DNA of 64,000 bases, taken from assembly GCF_900095205.1 (NCBI RefSeq), contig NZ_LT606951.1, positions 62,001 through 126,000 of the forward strand, read 5' to 3'. Under the pieces are notes generated by a model. The model searched no databases, had not been told where the DNA came from, and saw nothing but the letters and a program-made list of their open reading frames with translations. Shown in pieces: positions 1 through 10,205 of this stretch. The translations under genes and the position numbers were made by a program. How positions within the stretch are numbered: the stretch's first letter is position 1; the number at the start of each line of letters is the position of its first letter. This DNA is from Polynucleobacter necessarius. Lineage in GTDB: Bacteria; Pseudomonadota; Gammaproteobacteria; Burkholderiales; Burkholderiaceae.

Positions 1-222
1 CAAATCGGCAAGATAGGCTACATAAGAAAAATCAGTGAGCGAGCGAGAAATGCCTATCAACATATCTCTATCCCAGACTGTAATAGTGAGATTTGCATTT
101 TTAAGCATGGCAGCAAACGTTTGCACATTGTGAATTGGTCGACGCTCACCAAGAGTAGACCGAATATATAGATCAATTGCTTCTTCAGGAGTAATGATGG
201 CGTCATCACAGTATTGAATCAT
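1..222 (-). CDS. GNAT-family N-acetyltransferase, partial (C-terminus beyond window)
   Basis: The 74 N-terminal residues are visible, starting from ATG at 222 (MIQYCDDAIITPEEAIDLY). The segment LIGISRSLTDFSYVAYLADL resembles the beta4 strand region of GCN5-related acetyltransferases, just before the acetyl-CoA-binding motif, which would lie outside the window. The substrate cannot be inferred. The start overlaps the 3' end of the MOSC pseudogene by 17 bases, so the two were probably co-transcribed. No lesion is seen in the visible part. Confidence 0.6.
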   Translation of the reverse strand, partial: MIQYCDDAIITPEEAIDLYIRSTLGERRPIHNVQTFAAMLKNANLTITVWDRDMLIGISRSLTDFSYVAYLADL

Positions 223-729
223 CGTATACCTCGCTCTCTATGACCAATTCATCCCCGACGGCAAGTACTCCAGAATTTAGAACTTCAGCACGAATGCCTC
301 CTCGTCCTTCGAATGCGTCCATGAAGCTCGGCCTATTGAGTAGTTGGGCAGGCCTTTCACAGGGCACACAAAGTTCTGTACCCCTCAGCAGAATATTGCC
401 CAGCTGAAATTTTGCCCAACTAAAAGATTGAGTTGAGGAGCAGCAATCCCCCCAAGATGATGTTGCGTCGCGTTTCTGAGTTCTCAAAAGTAGGTACATT
501 ACCAGCGCTTAACCATTCGTTGGCGATAGCTATTCCTGATAATGAAATAAGGCTAAGGTGACGCACTTTCCTAGGTTCTAGCAAAGAATAGGCTCCCGTT
601 CCGAATGCATTAACGATCACCCTCAATACCCAAGCCCGCTCCCACCTTCACTTGGTCCATAGAATTCATCGGCATTCCAGCAGCAGATGCTAGATAAATC
701 GCTTGAATACGGGCATTGAAATTAATCAT
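206..729 (-). pseudogene. MOSC-domain protein, frameshifted
   Basis: Reading from ATG at 729, the first frame gives MINFNARIQAIYLASAAGMP and ends in GIEGDR followed by TAA. The next frame continues YAFGTGAYSLLEPRKVRHLS and SETRRNIILGG. A third frame gives LGNILLRGTELCVPC and AFEGRGGIRAEVL. GIEGDRY, TRRN and LCxPC are hallmarks of MOSC (molybdenum cofactor sulfurase C-terminal) proteins, which handle sulfur or Moco-type adducts. Frameshifts lie near 610 (one extra base) and at about 405-435. Order and length match the family, so this was a full gene that is now inactive. Confidence 0.75.
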
Positions 730-786
730 TGACTCCTATATTACAGCGCAAGTATTGATGATTGTTAATACAGTCAATTGATTCTT

Positions 787-1675
787 ATGAGAAGGGTCAC
801 TGTGAATAAAGAAAGCAAGGGAATGCTAATTGGCTTTATAGGCATTCTTATTTTTAGCTTGACGCTCCCCGTAAGCAAAATTACCCTTTTAAGCTTTAAT
901 CTGTACTTCATTGCTTTTGGCAGGGCGACCTTGGCAGGGGCTGTTGCTTTAGTCTACCTTATTTACAAAAAAGAGCATGCGCCCACTAAAGTGGATTTTG
1001 TAAAGTTTGTGGTGATTGCTTTGGGTGTGGTATTTGGATTTCCAATCTTTACAACCGTAGCAATGACGCATGGTTCCCCGTCTCATGGTGCAGTGATTTT
1101 GGGGATGATGCCCCTTGCTATAGCGGTTATTGGAGTATTGCGCTTTAAAGAGTGTCCCCTTCATTGGGCTTTTGGCTAGTCTCACTCTTGGGGGCTGGAC
1201 TAGTCGTTCTCTACGCTTTACTAAAAAGTTCCGGTAGCTTTACCTATGTTGATGGTCTTTTAGTGTTGGGAGGTATCGGCGCCTGCATTGGTTATGTTGA
1301 GGGTGGTGAGCTTTCCAGACGGATGAATCCTCGTGCAGTTATTTCTTGGGCCCTAGTCATTTCGTTGCCACTCAATATTCTGATGACGTACCTAACCTAC
1401 CAACAAGATTATATAAATGCTGGGGCTATAGCTTGGTCAAGTTTTATCTACCTAAGCTTGTTCCCGATGTTTTTGGGATTCTTCTTTTGGTATGAAGGTC
1501 TTGCTATTGGCGGTATTGCACGAGTGAGTCAAGTGCAGTTAATGCAGCCTTTTGTACGCTTGTGGCAGCCAGTATTTTGTTTGGCGATTCGCTTACGATG
1601 ATGAATTTAATCTTTGCCATTTTAGTAGTATCAACTGTGATGCTCGGAAGAAGAATGTTAGTGAAGAGGGTGTAG
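787..1675 (+). pseudogene. EamA/DMT-family inner-membrane transporter, frameshifted
   Basis: Three consecutive frames together encode a hydrophobic protein of about 295 residues with many membrane segments. It starts MRRVTVNKESKGMLIGFIG, continues GFWLVSLLGAGLVVLYALL, and ends TLVAASILFGDSLTMMNLIF with stop at 1673-1675. The paired-repeat layout and the motif near QLMQPF are typical of drug/metabolite transporters (EamA). Frameshifts fall near 1155 and near 1555. The start at ATG 787 is preferred over an upstream TTG. The substrate is unknown. A terminator hairpin follows at once. Confidence 0.7.
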
Positions 1676-1685
1676 TTCCCGATGT

Positions 1686-1714
1686 AAAAAAGCCCCGTTT
1701 GTTGGGGCTTTTTA
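1686..1714. terminator. Rho-independent terminator, probably bidirectional
   Basis: AAAAAGCCCC, a short loop and GGGGCTTTTT form a strong stem with T-tracts on both strands. It sits between the convergent EamA pseudogene (plus strand) and the small basic-protein remnant (minus strand), so it can serve both. Confidence 0.85.
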
Positions 1715-1715
1715 T

Positions 1716-1896
1716 TTATGCTGTAGCAACTTTGTGCTTACTGAGCGCACGCAAAATTTTGCTTTTTTCTTTTTTGGCTTGGTACTTGTTTCTAATAAGT
1801 TAGCTGAGTTGTATTAAGGGGCCCTAAACGCGCTTTACCTGTTTTGGCAGGCATAGAGTCGTTTTTTCTGGTTCGTTGATTTTGGCCTACAGCCAT
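1716..1896 (-). pseudogene. Small basic hypothetical protein, frameshifted
   Basis: An AGGA ribosome-binding site lies 8 bases before ATG at 1896. The frame reads MAVGQNQRTRKNDSMPAKTG then KARLGPLNTTQL and reaches a stop. Moving one base lets it continue KYQAKKEKSKILRALSKHK to a stop at 1716-1718. Total length is 181 bases, that is 60 codons including the stop plus one extra base. The product would be about 59 residues and very rich in Lys and Arg. The good start site, terminator directly downstream, and composition support a real small gene. I do not recognise the family; it might bind nucleic acid or the ribosome, but that is a guess from charge only. Confidence 0.4.
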
Positions 1897-2023
1897 AAAA
1901 TTTTCCTAGAGTAATGGAGCGATGAATCTCAAGTCATGCTGGAGAGATTCCCCTGTCTAGGGCGCACAATAGTGATCACTAATCAGGATAACAGTTAACA
2001 AGCATAGAAGCCATGATGTAACC

Positions 2024-2260
2024 ATGATCAATCTGCCAAATTTAATTTTTGCCCTGCTAATGGGTTTCTTGATGTCTGCAACAATTACTTTTGCCGCTAC
2101 CCTGGCACGCATTGGTTTTACAGAAAATTTCCTTTGGGTTTGGTTTGAAGTGTGGCTGGTAGCCTACCCAGTCGCGATTGCCGGCATTTTGATATACAGA
2201 CCGCTTGCTGGCAGGGTTACTATCAAACTTATAAAACACTTAAAAATTGATGAATCCTAA
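2024..2260 (+). CDS. DUF2798-type small membrane protein
   Basis: A 78-residue protein starting at ATG 2024 (MINLPNLIFALLMGFLMSAT). It has two predicted transmembrane helices, residues about 5-27 and 38-60, separated by FTENFLWVWFEVWLVAYPVA. This arrangement resembles the DUF2798 family of unknown function. It ends VTIKLIKHLKIDES. The following broken lipoprotein gene starts at the very next base after the stop, suggesting one transcription unit. It appears intact, which is unusual in this stretch. The function is unknown. Confidence 0.6.
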   Translation: MINLPNLIFALLMGFLMSATITFAATLARIGFTENFLWVWFEVWLVAYPVAIAGILIYRPLAGRVTIKLIKHLKIDES

Positions 2261-2526
2261 ATGACAAACAAAGGATCCGTGATGAGTGCACTATTAAAGA
2301 TTTTTATGTTTAGTATGTTGTGTATTTCTTTATTAGCAAGTTGTGCTGCTGTATATACCGATGCTTCTGATGCTAACCATGTCACTTTTTTAAATAGTAG
2401 CGGTGAATCGATTGAGCAACTAAGCAAAAGGCTGTAGCCTATTGCGAGCAATATGGCAAGACTGCAGCATTTAGAAGTGGTGATAGCAAGCTAGTTGTCG
2501 TTTTTGATTGCAAAGCTACGCGCTGA
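2261..2526 (+). pseudogene. Small lipoprotein, frameshifted
   Basis: The frame from ATG 2261 gives a signal peptide with lipobox LLASC (Cys about residue 28), then YTDASDANHVTFLNSSGES, and ends at TAG 2435. Shifting frame at about 2425 continues KAVAYCEQYGKTAAFRSGDS and KLVVVFDCKATR to TGA 2524-2526. The joined product would be an outer-membrane or periplasmic lipoprotein of about 88 residues with two Cys in its C-terminal half. The family is not recognised. It may begin at GTG/ATG near 2279-2282 instead. Confidence 0.5.
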
Positions 2527-2547
2527 GCAAGATATTTGGTGGCAGAT

Positions 2548-4199
2548 CTACCTAGCCAAGTCAGATTGATAAATTAATCCAGCGTGCTCTCTTAGGGCAT
2601 GGAATTGAATAGATTCCCAGCGTTGTTGGGCAACATCTAATTCTGGTTTGTGTGACGCTAAGAAAACAGCGGCACCCACCACGTCTTCGGCCATGCGGTG
2701 AATATTTTCCTGAGTAAATTTTTCAGCGCCACAGGATCATCTGAGCTCACCCAGCGTGCCAAGTTGTAGCAAGCTGGCAAGAGCCTTACTTCTGCGCCAT
2801 ATTCAGTTTGTAGGCGGTTAACTTACTACTTCAAATTGAAGCTGTCCAAATGCGCCGAGCAACATGGTGCCGCCTGCCATAGGCCTAAAGACCTGAATTG
2901 CCCCTTCTTTGCTCAGTTGCATTAAGCCGGTGCGCAATTGTTTTGAGCGCAATGGATCGGCGGACTCAACCATGCGAAATATTTCTGGCGCAAAAAAGTA
3001 GCCCAGTAAATTGCAATTGTTCGCCTTCGGTGAGGGGTGTTGCCAAGTCGAAGTAAGCCATGATTTGGCAAGCCAATGATGTCGCCTGGAAATGCCTCAT
3101 CCAAAATATCGCGTCTTTACGATAAGAATGAGAGTGCATTATTGGTGCGTACCTCTTTGCCATTACGACAAATCTTTAATTTCATACCGCGTTGAAAGTG
3201 GCCAGAGCAAATGCGCAAGAAAGCAACACGGTCACGATGAGCGGAGTCCATGTTTGCTTGTATTTTGAAAACTACCGTTGAGAATTTATTTTCAGCAGGG
3301 CTAACTTCTCGCTGCAACGCTTTACGTGATCCAGGTGACGGGGCTAGCTCAACCAATGTATTCAGGATCTCTCTCACGCCAAAGTTATTAATGGCGGAAC
3401 CAAAAAATACTGGTGATTGACGTCCAGCCAAAAATGCATCGAGATCAAAGGCAGGCATTACCTCTTTAATTAATTCCACCTCACCCAAGGCATTGTCTAA
3501 ATCAGTGCCTAAGCGCTCTTTAAGGGCTAGATCGCTAACATCAACTACAGCATGAGAATCTTCTGTAACGCGGTCTTCACCAGCCTTGAACATGCGTATA
3601 CGAGAATTAGCGATATCAATCACACCAGCAAAAGATTTACCCATGCCCACTGGCCAGGTAAATGGAACTACTTCTATGCCCAGGGCGGTCTCAATCTCGT
3701 CCATCAATTCCATCGGGGGTTTTACTTCCCGATCCATCCTATTAATGAACGTGACGATAGGTGTATTGCGGGCTCGGCAAACCTCGAGCAAGCGCAAGGT
3801 TTGTGACTCAACACCCCATTAGCGGCATCAATCACCATAAGAGCAGAGTCAACCGCAGTTAAAACGCGATAAGTGTCCTCTGAGAAGTCTTGGCGGCCTG
3901 GAGTATCTAATAGGTTAATGGATGCAATCGCGATATTCCATTTGCATTACTAAGCTGACTACAGAGATGCCTCGCTGCTTTTCGATTTCCATCCAGTCAG
4001 AAGTCGCATGACGACTTGCTTTACGAGCTTTAACGCTTCCAGCGATTTGAGTAGCGCCTGCGTACAGCAGTAATTTTTCTGTGAGCGTCGTTTTGCCCGC
4101 ATCCGGATGGGAGATGATGGCAAAACTGCGACGTCTAAGTACTTCTGCGCCTGGAGTGGTGGACTGGGTTGGTTCGGTGGTAATTCTGGCTTGATTAAT
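2548..4199 (-). pseudogene. prfC: Peptide chain release factor 3 (RF3), multiply frameshifted
   Basis: RF3 is the GTPase that recycles RF1/RF2 after termination. Visible parts in order are the P-loop [35 protein letters not shown] (switch I), [16 protein letters not shown] (G3), [10 protein letters not shown] (G4), then NMDSAHRDRVAFLRICSGHF and the C-terminal [11 protein letters not shown] and RLQTEYGAEVRLLPACYN. These lie in different frames. Lesions are near 3930, 3815, 3110, 2830 and 2725. No ATG precedes the P-loop; an in-frame TAG lies just before codon ATT at 4199, so the start codon may also be lost. The stop is at 2548-2550. Only the middle 3117-3797 is a long open frame. Confidence 0.88.
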
Positions 4200-4234
4200 C
4201 TAGGTTCGGACGCAATTATAAGCGTGCAGGGCGC

Positions 4235-4973
4235 TTAGAACTGCTCTTCAGGCCTTACATAGCGCCACTGACCTGGAGGAAGTGGGCCTAAAGAGATGCG
4301 ACCCATTCGGACTCGTTTAAGGCCAAGAGCTTTTAGCCCTACCAATTCACACATCCGTCGTATTTGACGCTTGCGCCCTTCGCGCAATACAAAGCGAAGT
4401 TGATCCTTATTTTGCCAACTCACTTGAGCAGGTTTCAGTTTGACGCCATCAAGCTCTAAGCCATGCCTTAGTCGATCCAAATCTTCGAATGAAAGCATTC
4501 CTTCAACGCGTACTAAATATTCTTTTTCGATAGGGCTATTTTCGCCAATCAATAATTTGGCAATACGACCATCTTGAGTCAAGACCAGCATGCCAGTGGA
4601 GTCAATATCGAGTCTGCCAGCTGGCTGCCAGTCCTTTGGTATTAAAGCAAGGATTTCTGCCTTTATCGAGCGGACTAGAAAAGTAATTTTCGGGGGTAAT
4701 TAAAGAGGCTGCGGGTTTATATTCTTGTTCATCGTCATAGTGAGAGATGAAGCCAGCTGGCTTATTGAGAATGACAGTAATGCGAGATGCTTGTTGTGCT
4801 TTTGCGCCCGACTGTAGTTCTATTTTTTGATGGCGGAAGGCACGTGTCCCTAGCTCATTAACTACCTCTCCACCTACGGTGACTAATCCTTGTTCAATAT
4901 AGGAGGCTGCTTCACGGCGTGAGCAAAGACCAAGTTCAGAGAGTAATTTTGAGACTTGTGCTTTTTCTTCCAT
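4235..4973 (-). pseudogene. RsuA-family 23S rRNA pseudouridine synthase (RluF-like), one frameshift
   Basis: This family isomerises uridine to pseudouridine in rRNA. The N-terminal part from ATG 4973 carries an S4 RNA-binding domain (KLLSELGLCSRREAASYIEQ) and NKPAGFISHY. The catalytic segment [18 protein letters not shown] is found only after a frame change near 4680, and the rest ([18 protein letters not shown]) runs intact to the stop at 4235. The catalytic Asp is in GRLD. A single indel splits an otherwise complete gene of about 245 residues. The exact type (RluF, RluB or RluE) is not certain; the [12 protein letters not shown] insert favours RluF-like. Confidence 0.8.
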
Positions 4974-5076
4974 ATCTGCATTATCGGGTAAAACTAGACG
5001 TTATTAGGTTCGGGGTAATATGTCTAATGATTTACAGCCCATTACCGCCAATAAATATTAAATAAGGGAAGATCAA

Positions 5077-6348
5077 ATGACAGTCACTTTAAAAAAGCTA
5101 CCGCTATATAAAAGCCTTTATTTTCAAGTACTTGTAGCCGTTGTGCTGGGTGTTTTATTGGGCCACTTCTACCCATCCTTAGGTGTAGACATGAAGCCTT
5201 TTGGAGACACCTTTATTAAGGGCATCAAGATGTTGATTACCCCAATCATTTTCTGCACGGTGGTTGTCGGAATCGCCGGTATGGAAGACATGAAGAAGGT
5301 GGGCAAAACGGGCGGCATCGCCCTTTTATATTTTGAAATCGTTAGCACCATTGCATTAATTGTGGGCCTGATGGTGGTAAATGTGCTGCAGCCTGGGGCA
5401 GGCATGAACATTGATCCAACTACATTGGATACCAAGGGAATAGCGGCATATACGGGCCCTGGAAAAATGGCCACGACCACTGAATTTTTATTAAACATTA
5501 TTCCTAATACTGCTGTCGATGCTTTTGCCAAAGGTGAAATTTTGCAAGTGTTGTTCATCGCCGTACTTTTTGGCTTTGCTTTGCATAAATTTGGCGGTCG
5601 CGGAACAATGGTGTTTGACTTGATCGAAAAATCATCGCACGTTCTTTTTGACATTATTGGCATCATCATGAAGTTCGCGCCAATCGGTGCATTCGGTGCG
5701 ATGGCATTTACGATCGGCAAGTACGGAGTGAGCTCTTTATTTTCTTTAGGAAAATTAATGGGCACTTTTTACATCACTTGCTTGCTCTTCGTATTTATTG
5801 TTTTGGGGATCATTGCTCGTCTTAATGGCTTCAGCATTTTCAAATTTGTGCGTTACATTAAAGAAGAGTTATTAATAGTTTTAGGCACCTCGTCATCTGA
5901 ATCTGTTTTGCCACACATGATGAAAAAAATGGAGCTATTGGGCGCCAAGAAAAGTTGCGTTGGGCTTGTAATTCCAACGGGCTATTCATTTAATTTGGAT
6001 GGCACTTCCATATATCTAACCATGGCTGCGGTATTTATTGCACAAGCAACAAATACCCCCATGACGATTACTCAACAGATCACACTCCTACTTGTTTTGC
6101 TTCTGACTTCGAAGGGTGCTGCTGGAGTTGTTGGTAGCGGCTTTATTGTTTTGGCTGCGACACTTTCTGCAGTTGGTAGCGTTCCCGTTGCTGGCTTGGC
6201 AATTATCTTAGGCATTGACCGCTTTATGTCTGAGGCGCGCGCACTTACGAACTTGGTTGGCAATGGCGTTGCAACGATTGTGGTTGCCAAATGGACTGGT
6301 GAACTAGATAAAGAGCAATTAAATAGTGTTCTGAATAAGGACAACTGA
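5077..6348 (+). CDS. dctA: C4-dicarboxylate:cation symporter DctA
   Basis: An inner-membrane symporter for succinate, fumarate and malate. It is 423 residues, the usual family length, from ATG 5077 with an AAGGGAAG ribosome-binding site. Many hydrophobic segments are seen. The serine-rich re-entrant loop [12 protein letters not shown] is at about residues 270-281 and the substrate/Na+ motif [15 protein letters not shown] at about 300-314, both as in DctA/GltP proteins. It stands alone among dead genes. For an intracellular bacterium this is a plausible carbon supply route, which would explain its survival. Confidence 0.93.
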   Translation: MTVTLKKLPLYKSLYFQVLVAVVLGVLLGHFYPSLGVDMKPFGDTFIKGIKMLITPIIFCTVVVGIAGMEDMKKVGKTGGIALLYFEIVSTIALIVGLMVVNVLQPGAGMNIDPTTLDTKGIAAYTGPGKMATTTEFLLNIIPNTAVDAFAKGEILQVLFIAVLFGFALHKFGGRGTMVFDLIEKSSHVLFDIIGIIMKFAPIGAFGAMAFTIGKYGVSSLFSLGKLMGTFYITCLLFVFIVLGIIARLNGFSIFKFVRYIKEELLIVLGTSSSESVLPHMMKKMELLGAKKSCVGLVIPTGYSFNLDGTSIYLTMAAVFIAQATNTPMTITQQITLLLVLLLTSKGAAGVVGSGFIVLAATLSAVGSVPVAGLAIILGIDRFMSEARALTNLVGNGVATIVVAKWTGELDKEQLNSVLNKDN

Positions 6349-6405
6349 ATGGAAGCTCAAGAACCAGAAACATTGCTAGACGAAAAACAAGAAAAGATGC
6401 ATTAA
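6349..6405 (+). other. Short ORF abutting dctA
   Basis: ATG at 6349 directly follows the dctA stop and opens an 18-codon frame (MEAQEPETLLDEKQEKMH). It may be the remnant of a former downstream gene or chance. It nearly meets the end of the kinase-USP pseudogene coming the other way. Confidence 0.15.
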
Positions 6406-6412
6406 TTACGTT

Positions 6413-7827
6413 CTAACAATGTGAGCGCTGTATGGAGGCCTCTTCGACAACCTTTGTCATCGGGGCTCTCCAAGGCGTTACCTTATTGGGTAGTTTGTGG
6501 GACGCTCCAATCAAAATGGGATGCATCATTATCTTTGGCGAACTCCACAATATGTGATGCGGGATCCATGGCTTCCAGCACGTGATAAGAAATTCTTTCT
6601 GGTGGAAGCCTTAATGATTTCGCTCAGTCCATCAGCTGTACTAAATAACCGCGCACAATGCCGCTCGCAGTATCTCTCTCGTGATTTCCTTCGTAGGTAG
6701 GCGTACTTGCAATTGTGCTGATGCATACAAGGCGACTTTCAGGATAAGCAAGGAGCAAATTCTTTGCAGTCTTTTGCATGCGTTCACGCAAGTCTTCATC
6801 AGATTGACGAGTGTCGATTGCAGCAATCATGAGTGGAGCATCAAAGCTACCCATACTTGGGCGTGGACTTGGAGAAGGCTCATAACCAGCGGCCTTAAAC
6901 ATACCTTAGAGGTTTTCCCAAAAGCTAGGGGGCTCAACTCGGTCAGCTCGCTCTGTGAGTGTGACGCCCTCAGGATTCCTTAGCACTTGACGTAAGCGCG
7001 CAGCACTTTGATAGCGATCTGCGGCGCGAGGTTCTAGGCATCTCAAGACTGCTTCTTGAAGCCACCGCGGAATTTCTCTACGAATCGCGCGCAGCGGAAA
7101 AGGTTCGGCCCACATGCGTCTGCGTAGACCGCTCATCGACTGGGGATTGCCAAACGGCAGCTCGCCTGTGAGCAATTCGTACATGATTACGCCAATAGAG
7201 AAAATATCGCTCCGAGAATTTGAGCGTATTCTAGCAACCTGTTCTGAGGAGATGCAGGGAGCAGACCCAATACCTTTACGCATTTCCTCGGCAAGTAAGT
7301 CTGGGTAGCGCGCGTGGTGAGATAGGCCAAAGTCAATTAGCGTTAACTTCTCTTTTTCATCTATCAAAATATTTTCTGGTTTGATATCTAGGTGGATGGC
7401 ATCTTGTGAACGTAGAGACTGGACCGCTTGCGTTAAATCTGCGCCGATACGTACAACTTCATCGATTGAAAATACTTTACCCTCTTTGATGCAATCCTCA
7501 AGGGGGCGCCCCTCCACCCTTTCCGTTGCAATATAGGGGCGTGTAGCCATATTGCCTGAGTCTAAATATTTTGGTACGTAGGGGCTTTTGAGGGAGCGCA
7601 GAATAGTCGGTTCCGTTTCAAAACCAATTAAGCTTTCTACGGGTTGATCTCTTCCTACTCGAGGTATCTTGAGGGGGATGGGAACGTCGATACCTTCTTT
7701 AGTTGCTGAAAAAAGGCTGGCCATGTCACCACGATGAACCTCTTTGCCAATGACAAAGCCATCAACTTACTTTGCCTTCTTGAAATATGTCGTCTACTGC
7801 TTCAATATTATTGTTGATTGGTATAGA
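6413..7827 (-). pseudogene. Ser/Thr protein kinase fused to a universal-stress-protein domain, broken
   Basis: The N-terminal half is a Hanks-type kinase: IHLDIKPENILID (catalytic loop, HxD), LTLIDFGLSHHA (DFG), SDIFSIGVIMYELLTGELPF (subdomain IX) and CLEPRAADRYQSAARLRQVL. After WENL an in-frame TAA at 6906-6908 interrupts, and the same frame goes on with a linker and FDAPLMIAAIDT, a USP-like beginning. TGA at 6624-6626 is a second in-frame stop (probably former Trp). Near 6530 the frame shifts into ILIGASHKLPNKV, the usual USP C-terminal GxxxH-type motif, ending at 6413. At the 5' end a frameshift near 7760 separates VDGFVIGKEVHRGDMASLFS from its start, so the true start is unclear. The target is unknown. 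Confidence 0.72.
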
Positions 7828-7828
7828 A

Positions 7829-8580
7829 TTATTTGCCGGTGATAAGTCGATTTGCTAGGTCTTCAGGAAGTCCTGCGCGACGTACTTTTTCTGCAGCCGT
7901 AAAGTGGTCGTAAGCTGTACGATGGAGCGTGAGGATTTCAGATTCTGGCTCAAAAACTGCAAAGCATGCCTCTGGATTCCCATCTCTGGGTTGCCCAAGC
8001 GAGCCAACAACACTTACCCATTGACGATGGTGCAGAACCGGAATTTCATCACTAGGGTGTGGTGCAAAGCGAATTAACTTACCAACTGCAGTTTGATAAA
8101 AACGCTTGTTCATGCGCATGACCAACAAAGGTATAGGTTTTTCCAGAGTTTTGTACACAACGCCATGCGCTCATACTATCTGTAATGTAATTCCAGTCAG
8201 CCGGATTGTGAGCAGAGGCATGCACAAAGCATATATTCTCTTCTTGAATTATTAGCGATAGATTTTTTAGGAACTCTACATGATCACTATTCAGTTGGGA
8301 TTTAGTCCAATCAATAGCGGCATTAGCATTAGCGTTCATTTGATTGCGGCTATCTTTAAAAATAGCCTCATCATGATTGCCAAGTATTGCAATCGCTTTT
8401 TTACTTTCTACTAGGTTGGCAATGCGATCAATCAATGCTACTGGATCAGCGTTGTAGCCTACAAGATCGTTCCAAGAAAACCATGCGTGTTACGTCAAGC
8501 TCTTCAGCGCGGTCCATGCAAGCCTCAAAAGCCTCTAAATTGCTGTGGAGATCGGCAAACAGCCCAATGCGTTCAGTCAT
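7829..8580 (-). pseudogene. Metallophosphoesterase, two frameshifts
   Basis: ATG at 8580 begins MTERIGLFADLHSNLEAFEA, whose DLHSN is metal-binding motif I of calcineurin-like phosphoesterases. A frame change near 8475 leads to LVGYNADP and ILGNHDEAIF (GNHD motif), then FVHASAHNP and TYTFVGHAHEQAF (GHTH-like motif). A second change near 8105 leads to YQTAVGKLIRFAPHP and WVSVVGSLGQPRDGNPEA, ending at 7829. It resembles the YfcE/ApaH-like group; the substrate is unknown. It was probably co-transcribed with the kinase that follows. Confidence 0.75.
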
Positions 8581-8601
8581 CCCTCAATGATAGGACAAAA
8601 G

Positions 8602-8619
8602 ACCCTTAGATAGAAGGGT
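8602..8619. terminator. Weak hairpin at the end of the acyltransferase pseudogene
   Basis: ACCCTT-AGATAG-AAGGGT forms a 6-bp stem over the stop codon. On the minus strand it is followed by CTTTTG, a short T-rich stretch. Termination is plausible but weak. Confidence 0.3.
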
Positions 8620-9508
8620 TATAGGGGCTCTGACCGCTATCTGGGCGGTTTTTAAAGCGCTTATGAACCCAGTAGTATTCAGCAGGTCTCAGTCGAATTT
8701 CGGCTTCAAAATATTGATTAAGGCGCGTGCGGTGTCAGATTTTGGATCCAGGACCCGGAAAATTCTCTAAAGGCTTGCCGATTTCGCACAGATATCCAGA
8801 TTCATCGGGCTTTAATGTAGTGGTCATCAAACATACATCTGCACCAGTAATCTTGGCTAAGCGAGAGATAGTAGTAATGGTGTTAGTTTGAACTCCAAAG
8901 AACGGCACAAATTCAGAATCTTTGAGCCCCAAATCGATGTCGGGCGCAATGATGATGAAGTCCCCATTGCGAATTTCTCAAATGATAGCCTTAGCGTTGC
9001 CTTGGCGATCAATTGAATTACCCCCAAAACGGTTTCGCCACGCCACAATTTTTTTATTAAAGAATAGATTCTTCATTTTTTGAAAAAACCAGAGGTTCGA
9101 GGCCAGTGTTTTTCTTTGGATAGCGCACTCAAAATAATGCTGCCCTTCTATGCCTGTGAAATGCATATTTACAAGAATGCGTGGTTTCTGGCTGGATAGG
9201 TCAACAGTAGTTTTCACTTCAATCATTTGACTTAACTGCTTTGAGCTACCACACCAAATAATACTTTTTTCTACAAGGCTGCGTCCAAGCAATCGCCAAT
9301 GTTCTTTACTAAGACTATCAATTTCAGCGGGATTTAATTTAGGAAAGCATAGATGCAAATTGGTTTTGACAATTTTATTTCTATCACTTGGAATGCGTGC
9401 GGCAATATATCCAAGGCCATGACCAATTGCTACTAACAATCTGTAAGGTAAGAGTGAGAGAAGCCTGAGCAGTACAACGCCTGCCTGATTAGAAAGGGAT
9501 TTGAACAA
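8606..9508 (-). pseudogene. Lipid A biosynthesis acyltransferase (LpxL/HtrB family), copy 1, broken
   Basis: This family transfers a secondary acyl chain to lipid A at the inner membrane. The 5' part, probably from TTG at 9508, reads MFKSLSNQAGVVLLRLLSLL (membrane anchor), then IVKTNLHLCFPKL and the HX4E-type active site NMHFTGIEG. Further on are WRNRFGGNSIDRQG, then in another frame FVPFFGVQTNTITTISRLAK and finally RPAEYYWVHKRFKNRP. Frameshifts are near 8975 and 8740. It is clearly paralogous to the broken copy at 31658-32554. It starts 1 bp after the carbonic anhydrase stop. Confidence 0.82.
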
Positions 9509-9509
9509 A

Positions 9510-10183
9510 TTAGTTTTGCGCTAACTCGTAGCGCTGGATTGACTTGGCGTATCGCTCAGTCATTTCTTCGATGGAGCTGCTTGACATGCCCAAGTCATTT
9601 ACTAAGCCCGTTTCAAGGCGGTAAGCCCAGCCATGAACGGTCAGATCTTGCCCTTGTGTCCATGCGTCTTGCACGATGGTTGTTTCACAAACATTAACTA
9701 CTTGTTCGATGACATTCAGCTCGCATAAACGATCCTGTCGTTTTTGCGTCGGCAATACATCGTCTAGATAGCGTTCATGCTTTTGATGTGCATCTTTGAC
9801 ATGGCGTAACCAATTATCTGCGAGGCCTACTCATTTATCTGTAAGTGCTGCATGTACGCCAGAGCAACCATAGTGGCTAACAACTAAAATGTGTTTGCCT
9901 CTTTAAGTAAGTCGATGGCAAATTGAATGACGGATAAGCAATTTAAATCGGTGTGCACAACTACATTGGCAACATTACGGTGAACAAACAGTTCACCTGG
10001 TAACAAAATCACGATGTCGTTTGCAGGCACTCGACTATCAGAGCATCCAATCCAAAGATGCTCAGGAGCTTGTTATGAAACTAAACGTTTAAAGAAATCA
10101 GCATCCTCCGTAACCATGCTTTCAGCCCAGGCACGATTATTCGCAAATAGCTGTTCAAGAGCTTGAGAATTCTTCATTGTCAT
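9510..10183 (-). pseudogene. can: Beta-carbonic anhydrase, broken
   Basis: Interconverts CO2 and bicarbonate in the cytoplasm. The start is ATG 10183 or 10177 (MKNSQALEQLFANNRAW). The zinc motifs are visible: [13 protein letters not shown] and HYGCSGVHAAL. In-frame TAA at 10073-10075 replaces a probable Gln before APEHLW; a frameshift lies near 9898; TGA at 9831-9833 probably replaces Trp before VGLADNWLRHV. The rest, including TVHGWAYRLETGLV, is open to 9510. Three lesions make it inactive. Confidence 0.87.
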
Positions 10184-10205
10184 GCTTTCAGTTTAAAGTA
10201 CTTTG

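Noticed and set aside
1971..1980. Palindrome AGTGATCACT between the small basic gene and the DUF2798 gene.
   Set aside because: A single 10-base palindrome without repeats or a neighbouring regulator is expected by chance.
5169..5765. A 198-codon open frame on the minus strand inside dctA.
   Set aside because: It is a shadow of dctA: no ribosome-binding site, composition mirrors the plus-strand gene, and no domain is recognisable.
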